Source of the DNA: an uncultured Pelagibacteraceae bacterium
GTDB taxonomy: Bacteria > Pseudomonadota > Alphaproteobacteria > Pelagibacterales > Pelagibacteraceae
Length of the DNA: 64,000 nt
Reading direction: 5' to 3'
Assembly: GCA_902570125.1 (NCBI GenBank)
Contig: CACFXK010000004.1
Location: forward strand, 38,192-102,191
Shown here one piece after another: positions 52,414 through 63,233 of this stretch (positions are counted from its first letter, which is position 1; each line of letters opens with the position of its first letter). The position numbers and the translations under genes are program-made. Under the pieces are notes generated by a model. It saw only the letters and a list, made by a program, of their open reading frames with translations. It ran no database searches and was not told the origin of the DNA.

Positions 52414-53154
52414 ATGTATTTAATTGGAGATATTGGGAATACTGTAATTAAAATTTGTTTATTTAATAACAAATTAAAATTACTCAAAAATATTAAAATT
52501 CATAAGAAAAATTTAAACAAAAAATATATCAACAAAAAATTATTATTTTTAAGAAAATATAATTCTAAACTTAGAAAAGTACTCTTTAGTTCGGTTGTCC
52601 CTAACTCTTATAAAATAATAAATAAAACTATTAAAGAAATTACTAAATTGAACTGTGTTGAATTAAAAACATGTAATTTAAAAAAATTTATAAATATAAA
52701 AGTTAATAGAAAACAAATTGGTTCTGATCGTTTAGCCAATGCGATTGCAGTTATTGATAGTAAGTTTAATTATATTATAGTTGATTTTGGAACGGCTACC
52801 AATTTTGATATTGTTATTAAAAAAGATTATATTGGTGGTGTTTTAGCGCCGGGTGTAGAACTTTCCTTGAAAAATTTAATAGATAAAGCCTCTTTAATAC
52901 CTAAAATTAAGCTAGAAAAGACAGTAAATGTCATTGGCAAAAACACTAAAAGTGCCGTAAGAGCTGGCTTTTATCATGGTTATACTGGTCTAATTGAAAA
53001 TATAATTAAACTTATTTTAAAACAAACTAGAAAGAAGTTTAAAATTATACTTACAGGTGGATTTGCACACTTATTTAAATCATCAATTAAAGGTATTAAA
53101 ACAGTTGATAAAAATTTAACAATTAAAGGTATCTTAAGAGTAGCTATAAATTAA
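52414..53154 (+). CDS. coaX: type III pantothenate kinase
   Basis: LIGDIGNTVIKICLF; IGSDRLANAIAVI; IIVDFGTATNFDIV; GGVLAPGVELSLKNL. Confidence 0.93.
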   Translation: MYLIGDIGNTVIKICLFNNKLKLLKNIKIHKKNLNKKYINKKLLFLRKYNSKLRKVLFSSVVPNSYKIINKTIKEITKLNCVELKTCNLKKFINIKVNRKQIGSDRLANAIAVIDSKFNYIIVDFGTATNFDIVIKKDYIGGVLAPGVELSLKNLIDKASLIPKIKLEKTVNVIGKNTKSAVRAGFYHGYTGLIENIIKLILKQTRKKFKIILTGGFAHLFKSSIKGIKTVDKNLTIKGILRVAIN

Positions 53155-53162
53155 AAAAAAAT

Positions 53163-54821
53163 ATGAAAGATGAATTATTATTTTGTCCTCTAGGAGGATC
53201 TGGTGAAATAGGAATGAACATGAACCTATTTGCATATGGTAAGCCGGAAAATCAAAAATGGATTATTGTTGACGTTGGTGTTACATTTGCAGATGATACA
53301 GTACCTGGTGTTGATATCATATATCCAGATCCAGGATTTATAATAGATAAAAAAGATGACTTGTTAGGCATAGTCCTAACACATGCTCATGAAGATCATA
53401 TTGGAGCTATTGCTCATGTTTGGCCAAAATTAAAATGTAAAATTTATGCTACTCCTTTTACATCAGTATTAATTACTGAAAAATTTAAAGAAAAAAAAAT
53501 TGATATAACTGGTTATTTAAAAATAGTAGAACTTAATAGTACAATTAATCTAGATCCCTTTAAAATAGAGTTTGTTACACTTACTCATTCAATATTAGAA
53601 CCTAATGGTCTTAGAATACAAACACCAGCTGGAAATATACTACATACTGGAGATTGGAAATGTGATCCAGATCCTTTGATAGGTGGAAACATAAACTCTA
53701 AAAGATTAAAGGAAATAGGTGACGAAGGTGTATTAGCCATGATTTGTGACTCTACAAATGTATTTAGTGCAGGTAGAGCAGGATCTGAACTTGATGTGCG
53801 TAAAAATTTACTTAAAGTTTTTGAAAGATTAAAAAAAAGAATAATCGTTACTTCATTTGCATCTAACGTAGCTAGGATGGAAACTGTTTTTTATTGTTCA
53901 GAGCAAACAGGAAGACATATTTCACTAGTTGGAAGATCTATGCACAGAATATTTAAAGCAGCAAGACAATGTGGTTATCTTAAAAATGTTATTGATCCTA
54001 TAGATTCAAGAGACGCAAAAAATATGTCTAGAGAAAAAATTGTTTATTTATGCACTGGAAGTCAAGGTGAACCAATGGGAGCTATGAATAGGATAGTTAA
54101 ATATACTCACCCGGATGTCTATATAGAAAGAAATGATGCTGTAGTTTTTTCTTCAAAAATTATACCGGGTAACGAGAAAAAATTGTATAAGTTACATAAT
54201 AATTTAGTCAAAGAAGGTATTGAAGTTATATCTGAAGACAACGAATATATTCACGTTTCTGGCCATCCTAACCGTGAAGACCTTAGAGATATGTATAATT
54301 GGATTAAACCAAAAGCTGTTATCCCAGTTCATGGAGAACATAGACACATGATAGAGCACATTGAATTTGCAAAAGAAATGCAAGTTAAATACCCAGTTCA
54401 AGTGGAGAACGGTGATATTGTTAAGCTGTATCCTGGAGAAAAACCAGAAGTCTATGACAAAGCACCAAGTGGGAGAGTTTATTTAGATGGAAATGTTCCA
54501 GTAGAGGAAGACTCTAGATCAATAAAAGAAAGAAGAAATATTTCATCAAATGGATTTTTAGAAGCTACAATTATGATTACACCAAAAGGCAACATTCACA
54601 ACAAACCTTTGGTAACTTTTAGAGGTCTACCAGTATATGAGAATGATGAGTTTATTTATGGATTAGAGGAAGAAATAGAAAGAACTGTTAAAACATTTTC
54701 ATTAAACAACACAAAACAACAAGATAATCTCATAGATGCTCTTAAAATAACTTGTCGTAAATTTTCAAAAGAAAAAACTGGGAAAAAACCACTAACAAAT
54801 ATAAACTTGGTAAGAATTTAA
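53163..54821 (+). CDS. rnj: ribonuclease J
   Basis: PLGGSGEIGMNMN; LTHAHEDHIGAI metallo-beta-lactamase motif; TGSQGEPMGAMNRI; VHGEHRHM. Confidence 0.95.
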   Translation: MKDELLFCPLGGSGEIGMNMNLFAYGKPENQKWIIVDVGVTFADDTVPGVDIIYPDPGFIIDKKDDLLGIVLTHAHEDHIGAIAHVWPKLKCKIYATPFTSVLITEKFKEKKIDITGYLKIVELNSTINLDPFKIEFVTLTHSILEPNGLRIQTPAGNILHTGDWKCDPDPLIGGNINSKRLKEIGDEGVLAMICDSTNVFSAGRAGSELDVRKNLLKVFERLKKRIIVTSFASNVARMETVFYCSEQTGRHISLVGRSMHRIFKAARQCGYLKNVIDPIDSRDAKNMSREKIVYLCTGSQGEPMGAMNRIVKYTHPDVYIERNDAVVFSSKIIPGNEKKLYKLHNNLVKEGIEVISEDNEYIHVSGHPNREDLRDMYNWIKPKAVIPVHGEHRHMIEHIEFAKEMQVKYPVQVENGDIVKLYPGEKPEVYDKAPSGRVYLDGNVPVEEDSRSIKERRNISSNGFLEATIMITPKGNIHNKPLVTFRGLPVYENDEFIYGLEEEIERTVKTFSLNNTKQQDNLIDALKITCRKFSKEKTGKKPLTNINLVRI

Positions 54822-54829
54822 ATTATAAA

Positions 54830-56158
54830 ATGTATTTTTCAAAATCATTTGTACCAATTCTTAAAAATAATCCTACAGAAGCCAAAATTAAATCTCATCA
54901 GCTTATGTTAAGAGTTGGAATGATAAAACAATCATCAGCTGGAATCTATTCATGGTTACCACTCGGTTTCAAAGTTATGAAAAAAATAGAGCAAATTGTT
55001 AGAGAAGAGCAGGATAGAATTGGCGTTCAGGAAATTCTAATGCCAACAATTCAATCATCGGAAATTTGGAAAGAAAGTGGAAGATATGATGATTATGGAG
55101 AAGAGATGTTGCGTATTAAAGATCGTCAAAATAGAGAAATGTTATATGGGCCGACTAATGAAGAATTAGTGACAGAAATATTTAGATCAAGTATTAAATC
55201 TTATAAATCACTCCCACAGCTATTATATCATATTCAGTGGAAATTTAGAGATGAATTAAGACCAAGGTTTGGGATTATGAGATGTAGGGAATTTTATATG
55301 AAAGACGCTTACTCTTTTGATTTAAATGATGATGAAGCTCTTTTTTCGTATAATAAATTTTTTCTCTCATACTTAAGGACTTTTAAAAGATTAAATTTAT
55401 CAGCAATACCAATGGCAGCAGATACGGGACCTATTGGTGGAAATCTTTCCCATGAGTTTATCATCCTTGCCGATACTGGGGAAAGTAAAATATACACAGA
55501 CAAAAGGATATTTGATGTAAATAGCTCATCTACTTTATTAGAAAAAAATTCACTTATTAATTTAAGACAACAATATGAAAAATTTTATTCTGTTACAGAC
55601 GAGAAGTTTGACCAGAAAGAATTTGAAAAATTAGTTCCGGAAGAATTTAGAGTAAATACAAAAGGAATAGAGGTAGGTCATATATTCTATTTTGGAGATA
55701 AATATTCAAAACCAATGAATGCAGCAGTAGATTTTAATGGAAAAAAAGAATTTGTTAAAATGGGATCTTATGGAATAGGTGTATCAAGATTGGTAGGTGC
55801 CATAATTGAGGCTAAATACAACGATAAAGATGAAATAATGAAATGGCCAATATCAGTTGCTCCTTATCATTGTGCAATAATTCCAATGATTAAAAAAAAT
55901 GACACAACAAACTTGGAAAAATCGAATAAAATATTTGAATATTTAAAGTCTAAAAACATAGATACTATAATTGATGATACTGAAGAAAATATTTCTGCAA
56001 AAATAAGAAAATTTAATTTAATCGGTATCCCTTATCAGTTGATTTTGGGAAATAATACTGATGGAGATTCATTTGAGTTTAAAGAAATTAATAGAGAAAC
56101 TCAAAAATTAAAAATCGAAGAAGTTGCATCACAAATTTTAAAAGCTAAATCAAATTGA
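54830..56158 (+). CDS. proS: prolyl-tRNA synthetase
   Basis: LRVGMIKQSSAGIYSWLPLGFKVMKKIE; GPTNEELVT; GIMRCREFYMKDAYSFD; compact form. Confidence 0.96.
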   Translation: MYFSKSFVPILKNNPTEAKIKSHQLMLRVGMIKQSSAGIYSWLPLGFKVMKKIEQIVREEQDRIGVQEILMPTIQSSEIWKESGRYDDYGEEMLRIKDRQNREMLYGPTNEELVTEIFRSSIKSYKSLPQLLYHIQWKFRDELRPRFGIMRCREFYMKDAYSFDLNDDEALFSYNKFFLSYLRTFKRLNLSAIPMAADTGPIGGNLSHEFIILADTGESKIYTDKRIFDVNSSSTLLEKNSLINLRQQYEKFYSVTDEKFDQKEFEKLVPEEFRVNTKGIEVGHIFYFGDKYSKPMNAAVDFNGKKEFVKMGSYGIGVSRLVGAIIEAKYNDKDEIMKWPISVAPYHCAIIPMIKKNDTTNLEKSNKIFEYLKSKNIDTIIDDTEENISAKIRKFNLIGIPYQLILGNNTDGDSFEFKEINRETQKLKIEEVASQILKAKSN

Positions 56159-57366
56159 TCTCACAGTTAGAAAGAGAAGTTACATTAAGATTTTTAAGAA
56201 CCAAAAAACAAGATGGTTTTTTAAACATTATCTCAATTTTTTCTTTTATAGGTATTTCATTAGGGGTTGCGGTTCTTATCGTTGTTATGTCAGTAATGAA
56301 TGGTTTTAGAACTGAGCTAATTAATAAAATTGTAGGCTTTAATGCCCATGCCGTAGTTCAACCAGAAAATAAAACATTGAAATATACTCAAGACTTGGAT
56401 TTGGCAAAAAATATAGTTTCAAATGATGGAGAAGCAGTAATACTTAATAAAAATATTACCAAGGGTGTCTTTTTAAAAGGATATTTAGAAAGTGATTTTA
56501 GAAACCTTCAAATAGTAAAAAATAAGAAATTTTTTGGATCAAAAAACTTAAACGATAATAATATTTCAATTGGTAAAGAATTGAGCTTTATTTTGAATGT
56601 TGAAATAGATGATACAATTACAGTTATGTCTCCTGTAGGTATACAAACTCTAGCAGGTACACTTCCCAAGCAAGAAAACTTTAAAATAGTATCAATTTTC
56701 GATAGTGGGTTATCAGACTATAATGAAAATATTGCATATATAAATTTACAAACACTTGAGGGTTTTTTTAATAAAAATAAAGAAGATAGGTTTATAGAAT
56801 TTTATTTTAAAGATCCAAGAAATATAGAAATACACAAAAAAAATTTAATTACGTTATTTCCAGACGCACTTGTTTACACTTGGTCGGATATGAATAAATC
56901 ATTATTTTCAGCTTTGAAAGTAGAAAGGAATGTAATGTTTATAATTCTTTCTTTAATAATAATTGTTGCAGCATTTAACATAATATCTGGACTTACAATT
57001 TTAGTTAAAAATAAAACAAGAGACATAGGTATCCTAAAATCAATTGGGGTATCAAGTAAATCCATAAAAAAAATCTTCTTTTTAGTGGGCTTTTTTATAG
57101 GAACTTCAGCGACACTATTTGGAGTAGTTGTTGGTACTCTTTTTTCTATTTATATAGAAAGTATTAAACAATTTATCTCAAATATATTTGGTGTTTCTCT
57201 TTTCCCAGAAGATATTTATATTTTAAACTCTATGCCTTCTGAAATAAATATAAATTCAATAATAATAATCTCTCTTTGTTCAATAATAGCAACAATTTTA
57301 GTATCGATATATCCCGCATCAAAAGCATCTTCTTTAGATACAGTTAAAACTCTTAAATATGAATAA
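56155..57366 (+). CDS. lolC: lipoprotein-releasing ABC transporter permease LolC/E (TTG start)
   Basis: LRFLRTKKQDGFLNIISIFSFIGISLGVAVLIVVMSVMNGFRTEL; RDIGILKSIGVSSKSI. Confidence 0.94.
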   Translation: MISQLEREVTLRFLRTKKQDGFLNIISIFSFIGISLGVAVLIVVMSVMNGFRTELINKIVGFNAHAVVQPENKTLKYTQDLDLAKNIVSNDGEAVILNKNITKGVFLKGYLESDFRNLQIVKNKKFFGSKNLNDNNISIGKELSFILNVEIDDTITVMSPVGIQTLAGTLPKQENFKIVSIFDSGLSDYNENIAYINLQTLEGFFNKNKEDRFIEFYFKDPRNIEIHKKNLITLFPDALVYTWSDMNKSLFSALKVERNVMFIILSLIIIVAAFNIISGLTILVKNKTRDIGILKSIGVSSKSIKKIFFLVGFFIGTSATLFGVVVGTLFSIYIESIKQFISNIFGVSLFPEDIYILNSMPSEININSIIIISLCSIIATILVSIYPASKASSLDTVKTLKYE

Positions 57367-58042
57367 CTATATAAAAATAAAAAATCTAACAAAGAAATAC
57401 GATAAAAATAAATCTATAAAAGTCTTAAATGATATTTCATTTAATTTTGAACCTGGAAAAACTTACTCCATTATTGGACCTTCAGGATCAGGAAAATCAA
57501 CTTTGCTTAATTTACTGTCATTGATTGATACACCTAGCTCAGGTTCAATCGAAATAAGCAGCAACAAAATAAAGCCAAATAATAAAATTGAAAATGATTT
57601 AATTAGAGCAAAGAAAATTGGAATCATTTATCAAGATAAAAACTTATTGTCGGATTTTACAGCTTTAGAAAATGTTTACTTACCTAATTTACTAATTTCT
57701 AAAGAAAAACAAAAATCTATGGAACTTGCAAAAAAATTAATAAAAAAAATGAATATGACAGGTAGAACTGACCATTTTCCTAATGAATTATCAGGGGGTG
57801 AAAATCAACGTATTGCAATAGCAAGAGCATTAATTAATGATCCTGAGATTATATTAGCCGACGAACCAACCGGAAGTCTAGACTCTGATAATGCAAAACT
57901 TATCTTTAAAATCCTATTTAATTTAAAAAATAAAAATAGGATAGTAATTTTTGCAACTCACAATAGATATTTTGCAAATATGGCAGATTGTAAAATTATG
58001 ATGAATAATGGTAATATGCAAATTATCAATGCTGCAATCTAA
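57359..58042 (+). CDS. lolD: lipoprotein-releasing ABC transporter ATP-binding protein
   Basis: Walker A GPSGSGKST; LSGGENQRIAIARAL; LADEPTGSLD. Confidence 0.94.
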   Translation: MNNYIKIKNLTKKYDKNKSIKVLNDISFNFEPGKTYSIIGPSGSGKSTLLNLLSLIDTPSSGSIEISSNKIKPNNKIENDLIRAKKIGIIYQDKNLLSDFTALENVYLPNLLISKEKQKSMELAKKLIKKMNMTGRTDHFPNELSGGENQRIAIARALINDPEIILADEPTGSLDSDNAKLIFKILFNLKNKNRIVIFATHNRYFANMADCKIMMNNGNMQIINAAI

Positions 58043-61000
58043 AAAAAAAACTTTTAATCACATTAAAATTCACTCTCAATATTCAATTTGCGAGGGTGCA
58101 TTAAAAATTGAAAAACTTAAGGAATATTGTAAAAAAAATAAGATACAATCTGTAGGTTTAAGTGATACCTATAATTTATCAGGAGCTTTAGAATTTTCTG
58201 AAAATATTTCGTCCGTAGGCACACAACCAATAATAGGATCACAAATTTTATTTAAATTTAGAAATACTTATGGACTTATTCCACTAATTGCAAAAAATTA
58301 TATTGGTTATAAAAATATAATTGAACTGTCTTCAAAAGCATATTTAGAAAATGCCAATAATGATCAACCACATTGTTCGATTAATGATTTAATAACATAC
58401 AGAGAAGGAATAATTGTTCTTTCTGGAGCAGTTAATAATTTGATTGGTAATATTTTTAATAAAGGATTAATTGATGAGTTAAACGAATTAGTAATTCTAT
58501 TAAATAATAATTTTAAAGAAAATTTTTATTTAGAAATTCAAAGACATGGTGACAAAAATGAAAAAGAATTTGAAATCTTTAATCTTAATCTTTCAAGAAA
58601 ATATGAAATACCTATCATAGCCACCAATGAAGTTTATTATTTAAATAAGGAAATGCATGATGCACACGATGCTTTAATGTGCATTGGACAAAAAACTTAC
58701 ATTAATGATCAAAAAAGATTAAAACTAACAAATAATCATTACTTTAAATCTTCATCGGAAATGTTAGAGGTGTTTAAAGATCTACCTGAAGCATTAGAAA
58801 ATAATTATAATTTACCTTACAGGTGTAATTTTAGACCAATTCCCTCTAAACCTATACTGCCTAACATTAGCACAAATACATTAAATATTGATGATAAGTT
58901 AAAAAATGACTCTTTTGATGGCTTAGAGGAAAAATTTAAATCAAATCCAGAGTTAACAAAAAAAATACTAAATAATAATAAAATTAAAGAAACTTATAAA
59001 GCTAGGTTAAATCATGAAATAAAAATTATAACTGAAATGAATTATGCAGGATATTTTTTAATTGTTTCTGACTATATAAAGTGGGCAAAAGATAATAACA
59101 TACCAGTAGGACCCGGAAGAGGATCAGGAGCAGGATCGTTAGTTGCTTGGTGTCTATCTATAACAGATGTTGATCCAATAAAATTTAATTTAATTTTTGA
59201 GAGATTTTTAAATCCTGATAGAATCTCTATGCCTGATTTCGATATAGATTTTTGTGAGGAAAAAAGAGACCAAGTTTTCAAATATTTAACAACCAAATAT
59301 AAAGATAGCGTCGCTCACATTATAACTTTTGGAAAACTTAAAGCTAGAATGGTGATAAGAGATGTTGGACGCGTGTTAGGATTACCATATGGTTTTATAG
59401 ATAGTATTTGTAAAATGATACCATTTGATCCATCCAGACCATTAACCCTTCAAGAAAGCATCAATGTAGAGCCAAGATTACAAAAATTAATTAATGAAGA
59501 TAAAAGAGTTAGTCGTCTAATTGAGCTATCTTTAAAACTTGAAGGGTTAAATAGAAATGTTGCAACTCATGCAGCAGGTGTAGTTATAGCAGACAAAAAA
59601 TTAACTGAAACTGTCCCATTGTATAAAGATTCTTCTGCAGATTTATTACTTCCTTCTACCCAATTTGACATGTATTCAGCCGAAAATGCTGGATTAGTTA
59701 AATTTGACTTTTTGGGTTTAAAAACTTTAACAGTAATTAACAAGACTCAAAAACTTGTAGAAAAAAAACAACCAAATTTTAAAATTGAAACTATCAATTA
59801 CGGAGATCAAAAAGTATTTGACCTTTTGTCAAGTGGTAAAACGGTTGGATTATTCCAATTAGAGAGTTCTGGAATGAAAGATGCTTTAATCAACATGAAA
59901 CCTAATCATTTAGAGGATATTATTGCATTAGTTGCTTTATATAGACCTGGTCCTATGAGCAATATACCTACTTATAACGATTGCAAAAATGGAAAAATAG
60001 AACCTGACTATTTACATCCTAAGTTAGAGGATATTTTAAAACCAACTTATGGTGTAATTATTTATCAAGAACAAGTCATGCAAATTGCTCAGGTATTATC
60101 TGGATTTACTGCAGGTGAAGCAGACATATTAAGAAGAGCTATGGGTAAAAAAAAAAGAGTAGAACTTGAAAAACAAAAAGAAAGATTTATCGAGGGAGCT
60201 TACAATAATGGAATTAGCAAAGATATTGCAGCTGGCATTTTTTTAAAGATTGAACCATTTGCTGAATACGGATTTAATAAAAGCCATGCAGCTGCATATG
60301 CAATAATAGCATATCAGACTGCATTTTTAAAAACTTACTATCCACATGAGTTTTTTGCCGCCTCTATGTCGATGGAACTTTCAAACCAAAAAAAACTAAG
60401 CGAATTTTATGAGGAACTTAAAAGATTGGGTATAAATATAATTCGTCCAGATATTAATAAATGCAATGCCGACTTCTCATCTGATGGCAAAAATTTTCTT
60501 TATGCTTTAGGTGCAGTTAAAAGTGTTGGATTTGAAGCAATTTCAAAAATTGTAGAAGAGAGAACCATAAATGGGAAGTTCAAAGATCTTACAGACTTTA
60601 TAAATCGTGTTAACCCAAAAGACATAAATAAATTACAGTTGGAGGGTCTTGTTAAAGCAGGAGCTTTTGACAATTTGAGTAAGAATAGACAATCTTTATA
60701 CAATTCAATACCTAACATTATATTAAAATCAAAAAATATTTTTGAAAATAATTCTGCAAACCAAATAGATTTATTTAAAGAAGAAAATGATGTGACTTAT
60801 TTAGACATCATTGAAGATTGGAATACAGATGTTAAATTATCCAAAGAATTTGAAACCTTAGGTTTCTTTATTTCTGACCATCCTTTAAATCAGTATAAAT
60901 CACTTTTTGATCAATATAATATTATTGATTATGAAGAGTTTAACTCAAATGAAAATATTTTAAGTTCAAATATTGCATCTACAATACTAAAAGTTCAAGA

Positions 61001-61433
61001 AAAGAAAACTCAAAAAGGAACTTCCTACGCAATAATTAAATTTTCTGATTTATCTGGTGTTTTTGAATTATTTGTATTTTCAGACATTTTTGAAACTAAT
61101 AGAGAAATACTCGTTGAAGGTAATTCTGTAATGGTTACATTAGTTAAAAATTATGTAGATGAAAACAAAATACAAAAGAAAATTAATATAAGAAAAATTA
61201 TCTCAATTAAAGAGGTGATTGATAAGCCATTAGATGAAATAACAATAAAAGTTAAAAATTTAGATGATATTCTAAAAATTAATAAACTAAGTTTGGAAGC
61301 GGGTAAGACTAAAGTGATAATAGATGTTGAAGTTGATAAAAAAAGTATGGTTTTTCAATTGAATAAAAAAAGAAAAATAGATCACAAAATGCTTAATTTA
61401 ATGAGAAATGAGGTAAATATTGATGTTATCTAA
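58029..61433 (+). CDS. dnaE: DNA polymerase III alpha subunit
   Basis: PHP-domain N-terminus HIKIHSQYSICEGALKI; GPGRGSGAGSLVAWCLSITDVDPI; MPDFDIDFCEEKRD; ATHAAGVVIAD; start set to ATG 58029, overlapping the lolD 3' end. Confidence 0.96.
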   Translation: MLQSKKKTFNHIKIHSQYSICEGALKIEKLKEYCKKNKIQSVGLSDTYNLSGALEFSENISSVGTQPIIGSQILFKFRNTYGLIPLIAKNYIGYKNIIELSSKAYLENANNDQPHCSINDLITYREGIIVLSGAVNNLIGNIFNKGLIDELNELVILLNNNFKENFYLEIQRHGDKNEKEFEIFNLNLSRKYEIPIIATNEVYYLNKEMHDAHDALMCIGQKTYINDQKRLKLTNNHYFKSSSEMLEVFKDLPEALENNYNLPYRCNFRPIPSKPILPNISTNTLNIDDKLKNDSFDGLEEKFKSNPELTKKILNNNKIKETYKARLNHEIKIITEMNYAGYFLIVSDYIKWAKDNNIPVGPGRGSGAGSLVAWCLSITDVDPIKFNLIFERFLNPDRISMPDFDIDFCEEKRDQVFKYLTTKYKDSVAHIITFGKLKARMVIRDVGRVLGLPYGFIDSICKMIPFDPSRPLTLQESINVEPRLQKLINEDKRVSRLIELSLKLEGLNRNVATHAAGVVIADKKLTETVPLYKDSSADLLLPSTQFDMYSAENAGLVKFDFLGLKTLTVINKTQKLVEKKQPNFKIETINYGDQKVFDLLSSGKTVGLFQLESSGMKDALINMKPNHLEDIIALVALYRPGPMSNIPTYNDCKNGKIEPDYLHPKLEDILKPTYGVIIYQEQVMQIAQVLSGFTAGEADILRRAMGKKKRVELEKQKERFIEGAYNNGISKDIAAGIFLKIEPFAEYGFNKSHAAAYAIIAYQTAFLKTYYPHEFFAASMSMELSNQKKLSEFYEELKRLGINIIRPDINKCNADFSSDGKNFLYALGAVKSVGFEAISKIVEERTINGKFKDLTDFINRVNPKDINKLQLEGLVKAGAFDNLSKNRQSLYNSIPNIILKSKNIFENNSANQIDLFKEENDVTYLDIIEDWNTDVKLSKEFETLGFFISDHPLNQYKSLFDQYNIIDYEEFNSNENILSSNIASTILKVQEKKTQKGTSYAIIKFSDLSGVFELFVFSDIFETNREILVEGNSVMVTLVKNYVDENKIQKKINIRKIISIKEVIDKPLDEITIKVKNLDDILKINKLSLEAGKTKVIIDVEVDKKSMVFQLNKKRKIDHKMLNLMRNEVNIDVI

Positions 61434-61487
61434 AAAAAACTTGTTTTTTTCTCTTTTTTTTGTAAATAGTTTCTAAATTAATACGCA

Positions 61488-61551
61488 CACAATTTCTGGT
61501 TTTACACCTCCGGTCCTTTTTTTTAGGCAGTAATTGTGGTGGCACAACCGG
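61488..61551 (+). promoter_or_regulatory. candidate structured leader (pseudoknot-capable) upstream of rpsB
   Basis: CACAATT (61488-61494) pairs with AATTGTG (61532-61538); loop CCGGT (61510-61514) complementary to ACCGG (61547-61551), just before ATG 61560. Confidence 0.55.
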
Positions 61552-61559
61552 GAAAAAAT

Positions 61560-62357
61560 ATGAAAATACCAAATCTTACAATCGAGCAATTATTAGAAGC
61601 TGGCGTACATCTGGGCCACAAAACTTTGAGATGGAATCCGAAAATGAAGAAGTTTATTTTTGGTAAAAGAGACTCTATTCATATAATAGATTTAACTCAA
61701 ACACTTGAATTAACCAAAGTTGCTTTAGAAAAAGTATATTCTACAATTTCATCAGGTGGAAAAATATTATTTATTTCTACTAAAAAACAAGCATCCGAAG
61801 CAGTTGCAGATCTTGCAAATGACACTAATCAATATTTTGTAAATTATAGATGGCTAGGTGGTATGCTTACTAACTGGGGTACAATTTCAAACTCAATAAA
61901 GAAATTGGACAAAATTGTATCGGATTTAAAATCTGAAAACAGAGGTTTTACTAAAAAAGAATTATTAAAAATGAGTGTTCAAAGAGACAAATTACAAAGA
62001 TCTTTGGGCGGTATATCAAGTATGAAAAAGATACCAGATCTTGTTTTTATAATAGATACAAACTATGAGTCTCTTGCAATAAAAGAGTCTATCAAATTAG
62101 GTATACCAATAATTGCTGTCTTAGATACTAATTCTAATCCTGACGGTATTGATTTTCCAATACCTGGCAATGATGATGCAAGAAGATCGATTGATTTGTA
62201 CTGTAATCTTTTAAAAGAAACAATTTTAAATGCAAAAAAAGATGCTCCAGAAATTTTAAATGAGCACTCAACAGACAAAATAATTGAAGAAAAAAAGACT
62301 CAAGATACAATTTCTGAAAATTCAAAAGAAGAAAAAGTCGAGACTAAAATTAACTAA
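61560..62357 (+). CDS. rpsB: 30S ribosomal protein S2
   Basis: LLEAGVHLGHKTLRWNPKMKKFIFGKRDSIHIIDL; RWLGGMLTNWGTI; start set to ATG 61560. Confidence 0.97.
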   Translation: MKIPNLTIEQLLEAGVHLGHKTLRWNPKMKKFIFGKRDSIHIIDLTQTLELTKVALEKVYSTISSGGKILFISTKKQASEAVADLANDTNQYFVNYRWLGGMLTNWGTISNSIKKLDKIVSDLKSENRGFTKKELLKMSVQRDKLQRSLGGISSMKKIPDLVFIIDTNYESLAIKESIKLGIPIIAVLDTNSNPDGIDFPIPGNDDARRSIDLYCNLLKETILNAKKDAPEILNEHSTDKIIEEKKTQDTISENSKEEKVETKIN

Positions 62358-62381
62358 ATCAAAATTACTACAGGAATTTAA

Positions 62382-63233
62382 ATGAGCGATATAGAAAAAG
62401 TAAAACAATTAAGAAAATCAACAGGCGCAGGTTTTAAAGACTGTAATTTAGCTTTAAAAGAATCAAACGGTAATTTAGATAAGGCAGCTGAAATTTTGAG
62501 AGTTAAAGGCATAGCCAAAGCATCAAAAAAAATGTCAAGAAGTGCCACAGAAGGTGTGGTAGTTGTCTCAGGCGACAATATAAAAATGTCTCTAATAGAA
62601 ATAAATTGCGAAACTGATTTTGTAGCTAAAAATGACGATTTTATAAAATTTGTTCAAGAATTGAGCGAATTAAACAATCAACATGCGTCAAATCTTGAGG
62701 AATTGAAAAAAGCTGTCATGAATAACAATAAAACAGTCGATGAAAATTTAGTTGCGTTGATCTCAAAGATTGGTGAGAAGATTACAATTGGAAGAGCAAA
62801 AACTTTGCAAAATAATAATGCAAGAAATTTTGTTTATCAGCATTCAGTAATTAAAGATAATGTCTCAAAATTAGTTGTAATAGTATCTATAAGCACTGAA
62901 GAAAAATCTGAAAAAATAGATTTATTTGGAAAGCAATTATCAATGCATATTGCAGCATCAAACCCGATAGCTTTAAACCCAAATGAGATAGAACAAGAAT
63001 TAATTGAAAAAGAGGTAAATTTAATTGCTGAAGAATTAAAAAATTCAGGCAAACCTGAAGAAATTGCAAAAAAAATTAGTTTAGGTAAAATTAATAAATT
63101 TAAAGATGAAAATAGTTTAATGACTCAAGATTGGGTAATGGATCCTAAAATGAAGGTTAAGGATGTTTTAAAAAGTATTGAAATCAATAATTTAAAAATC
63201 AATGAATTTGTAAGGGTTAAAATAGCAGAGTGA
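62382..63233 (+). CDS. tsf: elongation factor Ts
   Basis: [50 protein letters not shown]. Confidence 0.97.
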   Translation: MSDIEKVKQLRKSTGAGFKDCNLALKESNGNLDKAAEILRVKGIAKASKKMSRSATEGVVVVSGDNIKMSLIEINCETDFVAKNDDFIKFVQELSELNNQHASNLEELKKAVMNNNKTVDENLVALISKIGEKITIGRAKTLQNNNARNFVYQHSVIKDNVSKLVVIVSISTEEKSEKIDLFGKQLSMHIAASNPIALNPNEIEQELIEKEVNLIAEELKNSGKPEEIAKKISLGKINKFKDENSLMTQDWVMDPKMKVKDVLKSIEINNLKINEFVRVKIAE

